A stretch of 64,000 bases of DNA from Pseudoalteromonas sp. MEBiC 03607. GTDB taxonomy: Bacteria > Pseudomonadota > Gammaproteobacteria > Enterobacterales > Alteromonadaceae. Positions 54,730 through 62,958 of this stretch are shown piece after piece (within the stretch, counting starts at the first letter, position 1; every line of letters begins with the position of its first letter). The stretch is taken from contig NZ_SRRY01000001.1 in NCBI RefSeq assembly GCF_004792295.1, positions 1,188,501-1,252,500 on the forward strand. The letters are read 5' to 3'. The translations under genes were made by a program, and so were the position numbers. The notes beneath the pieces were generated by a model. It did not search any database. It was not told the origin of the DNA and worked only from the letters and a program-made list of their open reading frames with translations.

Positions 54730-55106
54730 ACTGGTTCCTTAATGGGCTTAACAATATCTAAAATAGACATTACGACCATCCAAATGATCCCAAAGTAAAA
54801 TAAGTAAGTGCTCCAGTCGTATTGCCATAAAGGATAAAGGGTCAGCAATACTGCAATTGGGCCAATGACACTTAAAACGCCTCTCAATGAATCTCGATGT
54901 TGATACCAATTATAGAAATTAACTAACAACGCTAGTGAAGCAAATAATGGCAATAAGGTGTTCACCGCTATCCCTTCAAAATGTGAAAGAAAACCTAACC
55001 CAAGAGCAGATGCCAATGAGCCGAGTGCAGGAAAACATGCTGTGCAGCTAAGGGCGGCTAGCCAAACGCCACCAGAACCTACTTTATCTAGAATTTTATT
55101 GATCAT
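54717..55106 (-). CDS. merC: Mercury transporter MerC
   Basis: 129 residues, four helices. TM1 has the Hg-binding pair in SCTACFPALGSLASALGLGFLSHFEG, which is the MerC signature (rather than MerT/MerF). MerC imports Hg(II) to the cytoplasm for MerA, but no merA exists in the island. Directly downstream of the MerR operator. Confidence 0.9.
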   Translation of the reverse strand: MINKILDKVGSGGVWLAALSCTACFPALGSLASALGLGFLSHFEGIAVNTLLPLFASLALLVNFYNWYQHRDSLRGVLSVIGPIAVLLTLYPLWQYDWSTYLFYFGIIWMVVMSILDIVKPIKEPVCKV

Positions 55107-55132
55107 AACTATCTACCTCAATTTTTAAGGTA

Positions 55133-55163
55133 GTATAAACTCCGTACATAAGTACGGGGTCAA
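55133..55163 (-). promoter_or_regulatory. MerR operator/promoter of the mercury module
   Basis: Minus strand: -35 TTGACC (55163-55158); the operator dyad CCGTAC-ATAA-GTACGG (55142-55157, plus strand) is the classical mer operator; -10 is TTATAC with a 19-bp spacer or TATACT with 20 bp. It lies between merR and merC and reads towards merC, so merR is upstream and co-directional instead of divergent. Confidence 0.9.
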
Positions 55164-55166
55164 TAG

Positions 55167-55544
55167 CTATTTAAGTGAATTTATTACCGGGCAGGATTGA
55201 GGGTCTTGATTGGCCTTGCAAGAATCTGTCATATCTTGAATTACTTTCTCTAATCGCTGTAAATCAGCAATTTTATTACGAATGAGATTAAGTTTTTGCA
55301 ACCCCATCGACTCAATATCAGCGCAACTGTCACTTAGTGACATAAGCGATTCAATTTCTTTCAGCGTAAACCCTAATGCTTTAGCTTTCAGAATAAATTT
55401 GAGTTGACTGGTAAGGGCATCGCCATACATTCTGTAACCAGACTCTGGTTTTAAAGGTTGCTCTATCAGACCTTGGCGCTCATAGAAACGGATTGTTTCA
55501 ACATTGATATCTAAATCTTTTGCCAGTTTTCCAATGGTTCTCAT
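55167..55544 (-). CDS. merR: Mercury-responsive regulator MerR
   Basis: 125 residues from ATG 55544 (MRTIGKLAKDLDINVETIRFYERQGL); a longer start at 55574 adds 10 unusual residues. The Hg-binding Cys set is conserved: DSCADIES near residue 75 and C-x8-C in DSCKANQDPQSCPVI near the C-terminus, exactly the Cys82/117/126 spacing of MerR. The regulator of the operator just downstream. Confidence 0.88.
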   Translation of the reverse strand: MRTIGKLAKDLDINVETIRFYERQGLIEQPLKPESGYRMYGDALTSQLKFILKAKALGFTLKEIESLMSLSDSCADIESMGLQKLNLIRNKIADLQRLEKVIQDMTDSCKANQDPQSCPVINSLK

Positions 55545-55766
55545 AAACATACTCTTTAGAAGCAGAAATATCATTATACAATTAATGCGGATTGCCTAAA
55601 CTCAATTTTATTGCATGAACGGGGTCGCTAAGCGTCCTCTTTGTAGAATTAAGTTCACATATCCAGATCACTCTGACCGTCTCTTGTTCGCTCTTGCTGC
55701 CTGTCAGGTGAAGTCTAAGCCTAATCAACAAAACTGTAAGTTGAGATATGAGCTACTACATCTAAT

Positions 55767-56231
55767 CTATTGTTTCGTTGAAACTAATTCAATAATTTCA
55801 CCAGTAGACGTATCCACTCTTATTTCTGTATGTTGCCCTGAATGCTGAAGTTGATTTTGTAAATCGGCATTAATCAGTTTGAGCTTATCTATTTCTGCGT
55901 ACATTTCACTCAACAACACTAATAACTTTGTATCTTTATTATCGATTTCCTTAGTGCCGATATTATTTTTTTGCTTTTCTTTAGCAAGCTTGCTTTTTAG
56001 TTCGGCTACCTTTGTTCTGAGTTGTTTTATTAAATTATCTTTATTTTTTTCTTCCCAAGTTAATTGAGCTTTTTCAATACTTTCTCGTAACTTTACCCAT
56101 TTTTCTTCTTCTTTAGATAGATTCGCAATATTTCTTTTAGCTCTCGTTGCTACTGCATTTTTGGTTATCTTGCTGCCATCAGATTTCATCTCTTCAAAAG
56201 CACGTTTTATATCATCATATGCGCTACTCAT
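55767..56231 (-). CDS. ginD: GinD-like small coiled-coil protein of the GInt recombination operon
   Basis: 154 residues. An N-terminal helical domain (YDDIKRAFEEMKSDGSKITKNAVATRAKRN) with helix-loop-helix or HTH character is followed by a long coiled coil (residues 45-125, LRTKVAELKSKLAKEKQKN) and a short tail. Size, position after three recombinases and 4-bp overlap with the gene upstream match GinD (a small helix-loop-helix protein essential for GInt recombination); TnpC of Tn554 is a similar accessory. Probably binds att DNA or bridges the recombinases. Confidence 0.72.
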   Translation of the reverse strand: MSSAYDDIKRAFEEMKSDGSKITKNAVATRAKRNIANLSKEEEKWVKLRESIEKAQLTWEEKNKDNLIKQLRTKVAELKSKLAKEKQKNNIGTKEIDNKDTKLLVLLSEMYAEIDKLKLINADLQNQLQHSGQHTEIRVDTSTGEIIELVSTKQ

Positions 56232-58312
56232 GCTTGTTCTCCTTGGTTTGTATGCGCTTTGCCTTCATCTAATACATAGTCAGCTGCTGCTATATTATTT
56301 TTCCAGTGAATAGCAAATAGCTCGTAATCTTCTTGCTCTTCTGTGGTTGATGCTGCATATGCCTCTAGTTTCTGGGTCGCATCTTTTTTTATCACTTGCC
56401 AATTGACCTTGTGGCGTTTGGTAATGATTTTACTACCACAATACACACAGCCACTAGGGATTCCTGCTCCTTTTATCTTGCAAGCTTCTCCCGCAGTGCA
56501 GTACCCCGTAGGCAAGCCACGTATGTTTTTAATATTTTTGACGAGAAATTTTTTCAGTTCTTCAATTGAACTGAAATGGATCTGCTTAATCACAGTCGAA
56601 TCTTTACTTTGACTATCAGTAATACCTATTATCAGATCTTTAGATGTTTTATTAATTTGCTCACCAGCACCACCTTTAAGTGATTGTGACTCGGCTTCAT
56701 CTATTAACTCTTCTGCAACACGGTCAATTAAAATCTCATTAAACTCTTCAGTAGTTTTAATTAAAGTTGTTGAGGCCAAAAATGCTCTTCGAGTATAAAC
56801 AAACGTCATTAGGCTGGTTAAATGTTTAAATTGATATCTAATATCATCAAGCTCACCTAATTTATTGGCAATGACAAAGTAGGCCAACGTATGTCGAAAC
56901 ATGTGAGCGGTTAATCTAAACGTATCGCCTTCTTCGTATGGGACACCTCTATTCTCTCCTCTAACTTCTTTGTAGTTAGATTCAAGGCGTTCAAGCTCTG
57001 CTATATCATCATCGTCTAGAGTTAAGTCAAAAAGCTCAATGTTTTCACTGTTTTTAACCTCAAATTTTGTGAATCGCCCAGCATCGCTAAAACTAACACT
57101 ACAGCTACTATGTGAAACCCCGAAAAGACGGTTTCTTTCTAACCCTTCTTTCAAGTTGTGTGCTTGACTACTTGTTATATTGGCTCTGCATGAAGAAAGT
57201 ACAGCTTTTGCCCTTTCTTGCATACCGAACACATATTTTTCGTAAATACCAACACACTCATGTACTTCAGCGTTTGAAAACCATTCCATCTCAACCTTAC
57301 TGTTGTCGGTTTTGGTCATGATTGCCGTAATGTAATAAATATCATCTTTGTAATTGGCACAGCCAACCTTGCATGTAAGTACTTCGTTATATCTCATGCC
57401 TGTATAGGCCAAGATATTAATGTATGTGGCTAATTTTAAATCTTCTAATTCTTCGGATAATTGAATGAATTCCACTTCATCGGGTAAGTTTCTTACATGT
57501 TTTGCTATTAGCTCACCTGTACTAATTTTGGGCGGTGGTTCAACGGAGCCTTCATTTAAACTATCTATTAAGCGTGCATTTAATTCTAGCCATCGTTCTA
57601 TCTTATCCTTAGAGTTTTCAACTATTTTTTCTGCAAACTTCAGAATTTTTTTCATTACTTTAGTAGGAATGACAGGGTGCGAATAAGTGACTGGTCTCGG
57701 ATGGTGTAACTCGTTTAGTTGGTTAAGTACATCAATAAAAACACTACACACCTTAGGGCCAAAAAGACGAAAGCTGCGCTGCACGTCAAATAGTTTAGTA
57801 AATGAGTGTGATTGTCTGTAAATAGCTATTTTCCTGACTTCATATAAATAGTCTTTTATGAGATTCCTAATAACTAAGTCAGATTTGAACTCCAACTCAT
57901 GAAATGAGTGATAACCTCTTTGTCTTAAGAAGGCTGCAAATAAATTTAGATACGTTACATCATTTTGAAGTGTAGAGATTTTTAGAGGTTTACCGCCTAC
58001 AACATCACCATGTGTGAGTTTAATTAGTGAATAAATTCGAATTTGATATGCTAATTCATCAACACCTTTAAAATTCACATTTCTTTGCGTTTCTTCATAG
58101 CTTATCCAAGTGTCATCGCCAAAGTGAATAGTGCCATGTTTAGCAATATTCAATGCTCTGTTTTCCCACAAAGCAATCGAATTAAAAGCGCTAGTATCAT
58201 CAACTTTAAAATCTTCTAACACCTGAACCAAAGGTTTTATAGTGATTTGACCTGTATGTGTTTTTACAACAGCGATATCAAGTAGTTTTGTTTTAGTTAT
58301 CTCTTTGGTCAT
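56228..58312 (-). CDS. ginC: GinC-like large tyrosine recombinase
   Basis: 694 residues from ATG 58312, overlapping the upstream stop (ATGA). Catalytic boxes are all recognisable: Arg in ILAYTGMRYNEVLTCKVG near residue 310, HMFRHTLAYF near 475, and a His...Tyr end (FKHLTSLMTFVYTRRAFL). The C-terminal region after the catalytic domain has GYCTAGEACK and GCVYCGSK, a possible zinc knuckle. It is about twice the size of ordinary phage integrases. Confidence 0.82.
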   Translation of the reverse strand: MTKEITKTKLLDIAVVKTHTGQITIKPLVQVLEDFKVDDTSAFNSIALWENRALNIAKHGTIHFGDDTWISYEETQRNVNFKGVDELAYQIRIYSLIKLTHGDVVGGKPLKISTLQNDVTYLNLFAAFLRQRGYHSFHELEFKSDLVIRNLIKDYLYEVRKIAIYRQSHSFTKLFDVQRSFRLFGPKVCSVFIDVLNQLNELHHPRPVTYSHPVIPTKVMKKILKFAEKIVENSKDKIERWLELNARLIDSLNEGSVEPPPKISTGELIAKHVRNLPDEVEFIQLSEELEDLKLATYINILAYTGMRYNEVLTCKVGCANYKDDIYYITAIMTKTDNSKVEMEWFSNAEVHECVGIYEKYVFGMQERAKAVLSSCRANITSSQAHNLKEGLERNRLFGVSHSSCSVSFSDAGRFTKFEVKNSENIELFDLTLDDDDIAELERLESNYKEVRGENRGVPYEEGDTFRLTAHMFRHTLAYFVIANKLGELDDIRYQFKHLTSLMTFVYTRRAFLASTTLIKTTEEFNEILIDRVAEELIDEAESQSLKGGAGEQINKTSKDLIIGITDSQSKDSTVIKQIHFSSIEELKKFLVKNIKNIRGLPTGYCTAGEACKIKGAGIPSGCVYCGSKIITKRHKVNWQVIKKDATQKLEAYAASTTEEQEDYELFAIHWKNNIAAADYVLDEGKAHTNQGEQA

Positions 58313-61080
58313 AGCAAACCTGTGTTTTTCCAATGAGGATGAATACCCTCTGTTCTCAATAGTTCTTTTCCATCAGTCACAGCTTGAGCATTAAGCTTGG
58401 CAATATCAGCTAATATTTCGTTAACCCTATTTTTCAACTGCTCTATGTTTTCCAGTTGCTCTGTTATAGAGTCAAATGTTGCGGCTGAGTTTTCCATATC
58501 AGCAACAACAAAATCCCGGTATGACAAAAGTTTCCAAACATGCAATGCGTCAGCAACACAGCGATAGAACGGACACCACAAGCATGCGTTAAAGTCGGCA
58601 CATGCATGCTCGTTTGTATCTCGCTGGTCTAATAATTTCCTGTTTTGTGATTCGAATGCCACTACTGCGGATTTATCTTTTGAGTTAATGCATGTGCCAT
58701 TCGGGACTTTTTTACCGTCTTCTGGTGGAGTCTGCAAAATGATTACTTTGTCGGTAACATCGCGAACAAAATAGTCTGCCATTGTTTTTGTCGCTCTGTT
58801 GATTGTCATTGCAACATCTTTGTTATCTTGCATTAAATAATGACGCAAGAACGTTTCATAAGAGTGCTTGCCAGCTTTTTGATACCACTTAAATTCTTTG
58901 GCAACTTTTCGGTAAATGTAGTTAAGCCCTGATTTTCTGATCTTTTGCGAATTAAATACGATATCACACCCAAGCTCAGTCAATATCCTATCTATAGTGG
59001 TCTTGAAACGTGATGCTGTTAATAATTGAATCTTTACTTCTCCAATACTATTTACTTTGGGAAAAACAAAAATTCTTTTTGATAGGTTCTCAATAGAAGG
59101 GCGGTAAATAGACGTAAGTTTAGTCGCAGCCTTAATATCAAATATTACTGGTTCGACAACGTCGCCGTATAAGACGCCTTCTTTTTCTAGATCTTCGGCT
59201 TGAATTTCAAATTTATGCCATTGTGTTTGATAATTAGCTCGGCGTTTAAATAAACGAAGAGCAGGAGTTTTACTTGAATGTAATGGCGTGTTAAAGAAAA
59301 ATAAGTCGTCAGTATCAAGCTCTAGCGTAGGAGTTGAATTCCAACCAGTTTTCAATATGACTTTTGCTGCATAAAGTGTAACTTTGTCTTTAATTGTGAG
59401 TAAGGTCTCAGAAAGCCCTTTTTCTATGTAATATGCTAATTCTACTACTTCTCTATATGAGTAGAGCTTATCTTGATTCTGAGAGAGTTGCTCTTGATGT
59501 TGTGCAGTTAATTCGGTGTTGACCGGAAAGCTTTTAATAGTATCTAGACCATAAAACGATAGTAATTTGTCGATAGCGCTCTGATATTGATTACCAACAA
59601 AAACCGACAAGTCGCCTTGTTTTGATTTTAGTTGAATTGCCTCTCTTATAGCCTTTAGTATCTCACAGTTATTTTCAACAAAAGCATGAACCCCATGACT
59701 GGCAATAAGCTTCATTTGTTCATCTGTTAATGATGATGCATTTTCTTTCAATGCTCTAGCCATACTACCTATGTAACCTTTGAGAGTGACGATACCTATG
59801 CTCTCGCCATCAATTCGCTTTGTAAAAACTTTATGGTATTCGACTAGGTTTTGATAAAATTTATAGGCATTGTCATATACCCACTCATGCTTCTGCCATT
59901 CGGTAGTGTCACTTTCTTTAAGGTAATAGCCCAATGAGTAGGGTAATAAACTTTCCTTTGCGATTTTTTCACCCGTAACAAAGTGGTAAAGGTCCAATGC
60001 AGCGTTTAGTAGCAGTAAAAACTGCTGGTTATTTTGAGTTTCTTCTTGGTAATGCTTATAAAGGTATTTAAATCCCTGAAGGCCATTTTCTGCAAACCCT
60101 TGAATTCCACGCTCACTAAGCAGCTTAATTATTGGTGATGCTACGCTACCAGCACTATTCAACCACCTTGGAAATGATAAAGTTGAGGATCTAACTCTTG
60201 TTGTATTAGCTTCCGAAGCGCTTGCTATCTGATTTTTCAAAAAAGCATCAACTTCATTGCCAAATTTGGATGATATGCTTTGTGCATACCCTATTACTTC
60301 GGCTTCAGTTTTAAATTGATTGACTCTAGCTTTACCCCACACATCGGGTAGTATAAATTTTAAAAAAGTACGGAAGTTGTGATTGCATATAAATGATGAA
60401 ACGAATTCCCTATCCTGTAATGTTGCCAATAATGGCAGTTTGACGCGTTCAGTATTCTTAAAAGTATCATGTAGACAAAGATTTATAATAGCTGTCGCAG
60501 TTTTGAGGATATTGTCCCTAATAGAAGAATCTTTGAGGCTTAATTCTGGAAGGACGAGATAGTCCAGATATTTATTTAGTAATTTACGAATCTCTTTTAC
60601 TTGATGGAATTCAAGTTCGAATAATTTAGTTATGTCGATTGAAGTAGCCCCATTTACTAGTCTAAAAGGAGCGTTGATAGCGTTATCATAAAAATGAAAC
60701 TTAGCTAAGTTTTCTAAGGCTTCTTCTATACGAGTAGCATAACTAGGTAGCTTGACATCATTTATTTCATTAATGCAAAAGTATTCCAGTTCTTGCCAAA
60801 TTTCAAAGTCTGATAGAGCATTTAATCCCGAAGTTTGAATTGATGTCGCAGTATCTGTACTAACCTTATTAAGGGCTAGAGGAAGAGTGTGTTGTAAACT
60901 GACACAAGCATTCCGCAAGCGACTCATTGAAATAGCAGTGTCGTCATCTGCGCTAATATTGTTTTCTTTGTCATATGCCCTGTTAAATAAAACGTCTAAC
61001 TGTTTGGCTAGAACAATTGAATGAGGTTTAAATCTAGCAGGAATACGATTGGACTTCCGCGTTTTAACTTGCTGCTGCAT
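58309..61080 (-). CDS. ginB: GinB-like very large tyrosine-recombinase family protein
   Basis: 923 residues, ATG 61080 (GAGG 6 bp upstream; GTG 61092 is the alternative), 17-bp overlap with ginA. Only the C-terminal third resembles a recombinase: SQKIRKSGLNYIYRK stands where active enzymes have HxLR, so the first His is Gln, then GKHSYETFLRHYL could be the last His/Tyr box. The N-terminal 500 residues are unrecognised helices. Near the C-terminus is a Cys cluster, CADFNACLWCPFYRC. Looks like a partly degenerate, possibly structural partner. Confidence 0.75.
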   Translation of the reverse strand: MQQQVKTRKSNRIPARFKPHSIVLAKQLDVLFNRAYDKENNISADDDTAISMSRLRNACVSLQHTLPLALNKVSTDTATSIQTSGLNALSDFEIWQELEYFCINEINDVKLPSYATRIEEALENLAKFHFYDNAINAPFRLVNGATSIDITKLFELEFHQVKEIRKLLNKYLDYLVLPELSLKDSSIRDNILKTATAIINLCLHDTFKNTERVKLPLLATLQDREFVSSFICNHNFRTFLKFILPDVWGKARVNQFKTEAEVIGYAQSISSKFGNEVDAFLKNQIASASEANTTRVRSSTLSFPRWLNSAGSVASPIIKLLSERGIQGFAENGLQGFKYLYKHYQEETQNNQQFLLLLNAALDLYHFVTGEKIAKESLLPYSLGYYLKESDTTEWQKHEWVYDNAYKFYQNLVEYHKVFTKRIDGESIGIVTLKGYIGSMARALKENASSLTDEQMKLIASHGVHAFVENNCEILKAIREAIQLKSKQGDLSVFVGNQYQSAIDKLLSFYGLDTIKSFPVNTELTAQHQEQLSQNQDKLYSYREVVELAYYIEKGLSETLLTIKDKVTLYAAKVILKTGWNSTPTLELDTDDLFFFNTPLHSSKTPALRLFKRRANYQTQWHKFEIQAEDLEKEGVLYGDVVEPVIFDIKAATKLTSIYRPSIENLSKRIFVFPKVNSIGEVKIQLLTASRFKTTIDRILTELGCDIVFNSQKIRKSGLNYIYRKVAKEFKWYQKAGKHSYETFLRHYLMQDNKDVAMTINRATKTMADYFVRDVTDKVIILQTPPEDGKKVPNGTCINSKDKSAVVAFESQNRKLLDQRDTNEHACADFNACLWCPFYRCVADALHVWKLLSYRDFVVADMENSAATFDSITEQLENIEQLKNRVNEILADIAKLNAQAVTDGKELLRTEGIHPHWKNTGLL

Positions 61081-62554
61081 CTTCAGCCTCACGCATCAGT
61101 AATTCGTCAACATCACCGTAGATATCTTTCACCCACTCTGACATTGCTCCGTATGCATCCACTGCTACACTTTTGGCAAAGTCGATGTAACGTTTGGTTG
61201 TTTTAAAACTTTCGTGACTCATCAAGGTCATTAGTGTCTGTCTGATGGAACTCTCCGATTCACCTTTGTCAATTAGGTATTTAGCGACATAAGTAGCAAA
61301 GGTAGCGCGTAAGTCATGGAATGTGCGTAATAGTATTTCTAATCCCTGCTTCCTTTGTTCTTTTCTAACTATGGAAATAGTATTCCCCGGTGTATCTTCG
61401 CTTATCCGCGATCCTGAACTATTCATAAACAAAGGAAGCGGATGTTCACTATTGTCCATACCATGATTAGTCTCATGTTTGGTACGTCGCTTCATATTTT
61501 GAATTGTCAAAGTGTGATTGTACAAAAGCTTCATTAGAACTCGCGCTATTGTTAATCTCACTGGCTTATGTCCTTTTCGTACAATGTTCAATTTTGGAAT
61601 ACGTTTCTCGTTTTCTTTTTCATCAGGATCAAAAAGGTCTTTCTGGTCGATGGCTGAAATCTCAAAAGAACGAAGTCCACCTAGCAAAGCACATTGCAAA
61701 TAAAGTTTATAAGTCTCTTTTTGAGCTGTATTCGTCTCCAGTAACTGTTTAAGTTCTTTTGGAGAATATGGTTGTAGACCTTTGTCTGGTGAGTCTTCTT
61801 TTTGTTTCAATGTATTTGGAATGCTCAAATTACTGACCCATTTCCATAAGCCCCCAGAACGATTGTTGCTGGTAGGTAATTGAAACAACGAACTGACACC
61901 TGATTTAGCTTTTGTTTTAATACGTACCTGTTTATATTCGAGCGAAAAAGGGAGGCTATCTATAGCCCCGCGTTTATGACTCCATATATAGAATGCTTTA
62001 ACCGCTCTAATTCGTTCTTGAGCACTGTTAAAGCTTATGCGTTTAGACTTATCTTTGGTTTCGATTCTTTCACACAAATGCTCGTGATATCTCCACACAG
62101 GTAACCTAGAAATCTCATCATCTACAGACTGTTTCGAAAGTGGCGCGGCTATTACTTCAAAATAGGATGCACCATCTTTATCCAACCAATCTAAGAAAGC
62201 TTTTAAGTGCTTAGCTATACTGCGAACAGACTTAACATCTAATGGCTTTCCCGGTTGGCTGGCATGATAAGCGTCACTAAAAGCCTCATTGTCTATTTGA
62301 TTCTTTTTGAGACTGAAATGACCTTCAAAGCGGTGCATTAAAAATAAGTTCATTTCTTGGCATTCTGTGAAGCGAGTCGGGTGATATAGCACTGGAAAAT
62401 TAGGTTCTATTTTATCGTGCCTATATGAGTGAGTTCTGATGCCTTTTTCAGTCTTAATAGGTTGCCCTGATTTATCGAGGTGAAAAGACATTCCTTTTCC
62501 AAAGTTGACTGATGTTTTAATTATTTTAGTTTTTGTTGTATTTCGAAGTATCAT
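61064..62554 (-). CDS. ginA: GinA-like tyrosine recombinase
   Basis: 496 residues, first gene of the gin operon, starting 84 bp inside the right island end. Catalytic residues: Arg in ALLGGLRSFEISAID near residue 295, HDLRATFATYVAKYL near 415, His and Tyr in LMSHESFKTTKRYIDFA near 447-460. N-terminal SAM-like region (FLDWLDKDG). Canonical set complete, so probably the main catalytic subunit. GTG/ATG ambiguity is absent; ATG 62554 has AAGGTG upstream. Confidence 0.85.
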   Translation of the reverse strand: MILRNTTKTKIIKTSVNFGKGMSFHLDKSGQPIKTEKGIRTHSYRHDKIEPNFPVLYHPTRFTECQEMNLFLMHRFEGHFSLKKNQIDNEAFSDAYHASQPGKPLDVKSVRSIAKHLKAFLDWLDKDGASYFEVIAAPLSKQSVDDEISRLPVWRYHEHLCERIETKDKSKRISFNSAQERIRAVKAFYIWSHKRGAIDSLPFSLEYKQVRIKTKAKSGVSSLFQLPTSNNRSGGLWKWVSNLSIPNTLKQKEDSPDKGLQPYSPKELKQLLETNTAQKETYKLYLQCALLGGLRSFEISAIDQKDLFDPDEKENEKRIPKLNIVRKGHKPVRLTIARVLMKLLYNHTLTIQNMKRRTKHETNHGMDNSEHPLPLFMNSSGSRISEDTPGNTISIVRKEQRKQGLEILLRTFHDLRATFATYVAKYLIDKGESESSIRQTLMTLMSHESFKTTKRYIDFAKSVAVDAYGAMSEWVKDIYGDVDELLMREAEDAAAS

Positions 62555-62638
62555 TTTCGTTCACCTTTGATTCTTAGCTAGAGTATGTGTGTAAAAACTT
62601 TTTTGTTCAAGTTTATTAAGGGTATGATAGTATTATAT

Positions 62639-62657
62639 CAATTCGGGGGTGATTTTG
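62639..62657. repeat. Right island end: inverted repeat arm plus direct repeat
   Basis: CAATTCGGGG (62639-62648) is the exact reverse complement of the left arm (12065-12074) and abuts GTGATTTTG (62649-62657), the partner of the left direct repeat. Host phoH coding resumes with the last G of this repeat. Confidence 0.85.
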
Positions 62658-62897
62658 GATGAGAGTCAAAACTTAACGGCATCACAGCTTAAAACCATTA
62701 TTACCCGCTGCGGTGAAGGCACGAAACTAATTTGCTCAGGTAACTTGGCGCAAATAGATAGCAACTACTTAACCCCCGTAACTTCAGGGCTTACCTATAT
62801 TGTTGAACGCTTTAAAGATTTTGAAGGCAGCGCCACTGTTAACTTAAATGGCGTCGTACGCAGCCGTTTAGCCAGCTTCGCTGAAGAAAATTTATAA
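62658..62897 (+). pseudogene. phoH: Host phoH2, 3' part (separated from its 5' part by the island)
   Basis: Reads DESQNLTASQLKTIITRCGEGT to RSRLASFAEENL, the Walker B aspartate-glutamate and the C-terminal ATPase segment of a PhoH protein. It continues exactly in frame from codon 386 of the 5' part. It has no promoter or start of its own (a GTG at 62649 in the att site is not a plausible start), so it is probably not expressed as protein. The island phoH end (RSSLAEFSEKNM) aligns with it. Confidence 0.9.
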
Positions 62898-62915
62898 CTT
62901 GCTAGTACTTCTATG

Positions 62916-62941
62916 CCTCGTTAACCTAACCGTTAACGAGG
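62916..62941. other. Perfect 10-bp hairpin after phoH
   Basis: CCTCGTTAAC-CTAACC-GTTAACGAGG, 19 bp past the phoH stop. No T-run, and it partly covers the ribosome-binding region of the next gene, so it could regulate that gene or act with other signals. Function open. Confidence 0.5.
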
Positions 62942-62958
62942 TAAGGTACTTATAACCA

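Larger units (their letters stand above)
12061..62656. mobile_element. GInt-type genomic island (about 50.6 kb) integrated in phoH
   Basis: Boundaries come from the sequence: the host phoH reading frame stops matching its family at 12061 and resumes at 62657, and joining the two gives an uninterrupted 465-codon gene. The right end carries a four-gene operon of three tyrosine-recombinase-like proteins and a small coiled-coil protein, the arrangement that defines GInt islands (ginABCD, then cargo, then a short end). The ends show an imperfect direct repeat and 10-bp inverted arms. The exact crossover can shift by a few bases within the shared ATTTT. No conjugation, replication or phage structural genes are present, so it is mobilised by its recombinases only. 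The cargo is copper and heavy-metal resistance, Qat defence, a PhoH2 copy and unknown genes. Confidence 0.88.

Noticed and set aside
55615..55848. Plus-strand frame in the gap between merR and ginD
   Set aside because: Overlaps ginD on the opposite strand, composition not protein-like, no start signals; the gap is more likely cargo border sequence.
12061..62656. The island as an integrative conjugative element or prophage
   Set aside because: No relaxase, type IV secretion, replication, capsid or tail genes; only the four recombinase-operon genes and the resolvase.
10904..62897. Reading the host phoH as two independent full genes
   Set aside because: Each part lacks essential ATPase motifs supplied by the other, and they join in frame with a common core sequence.
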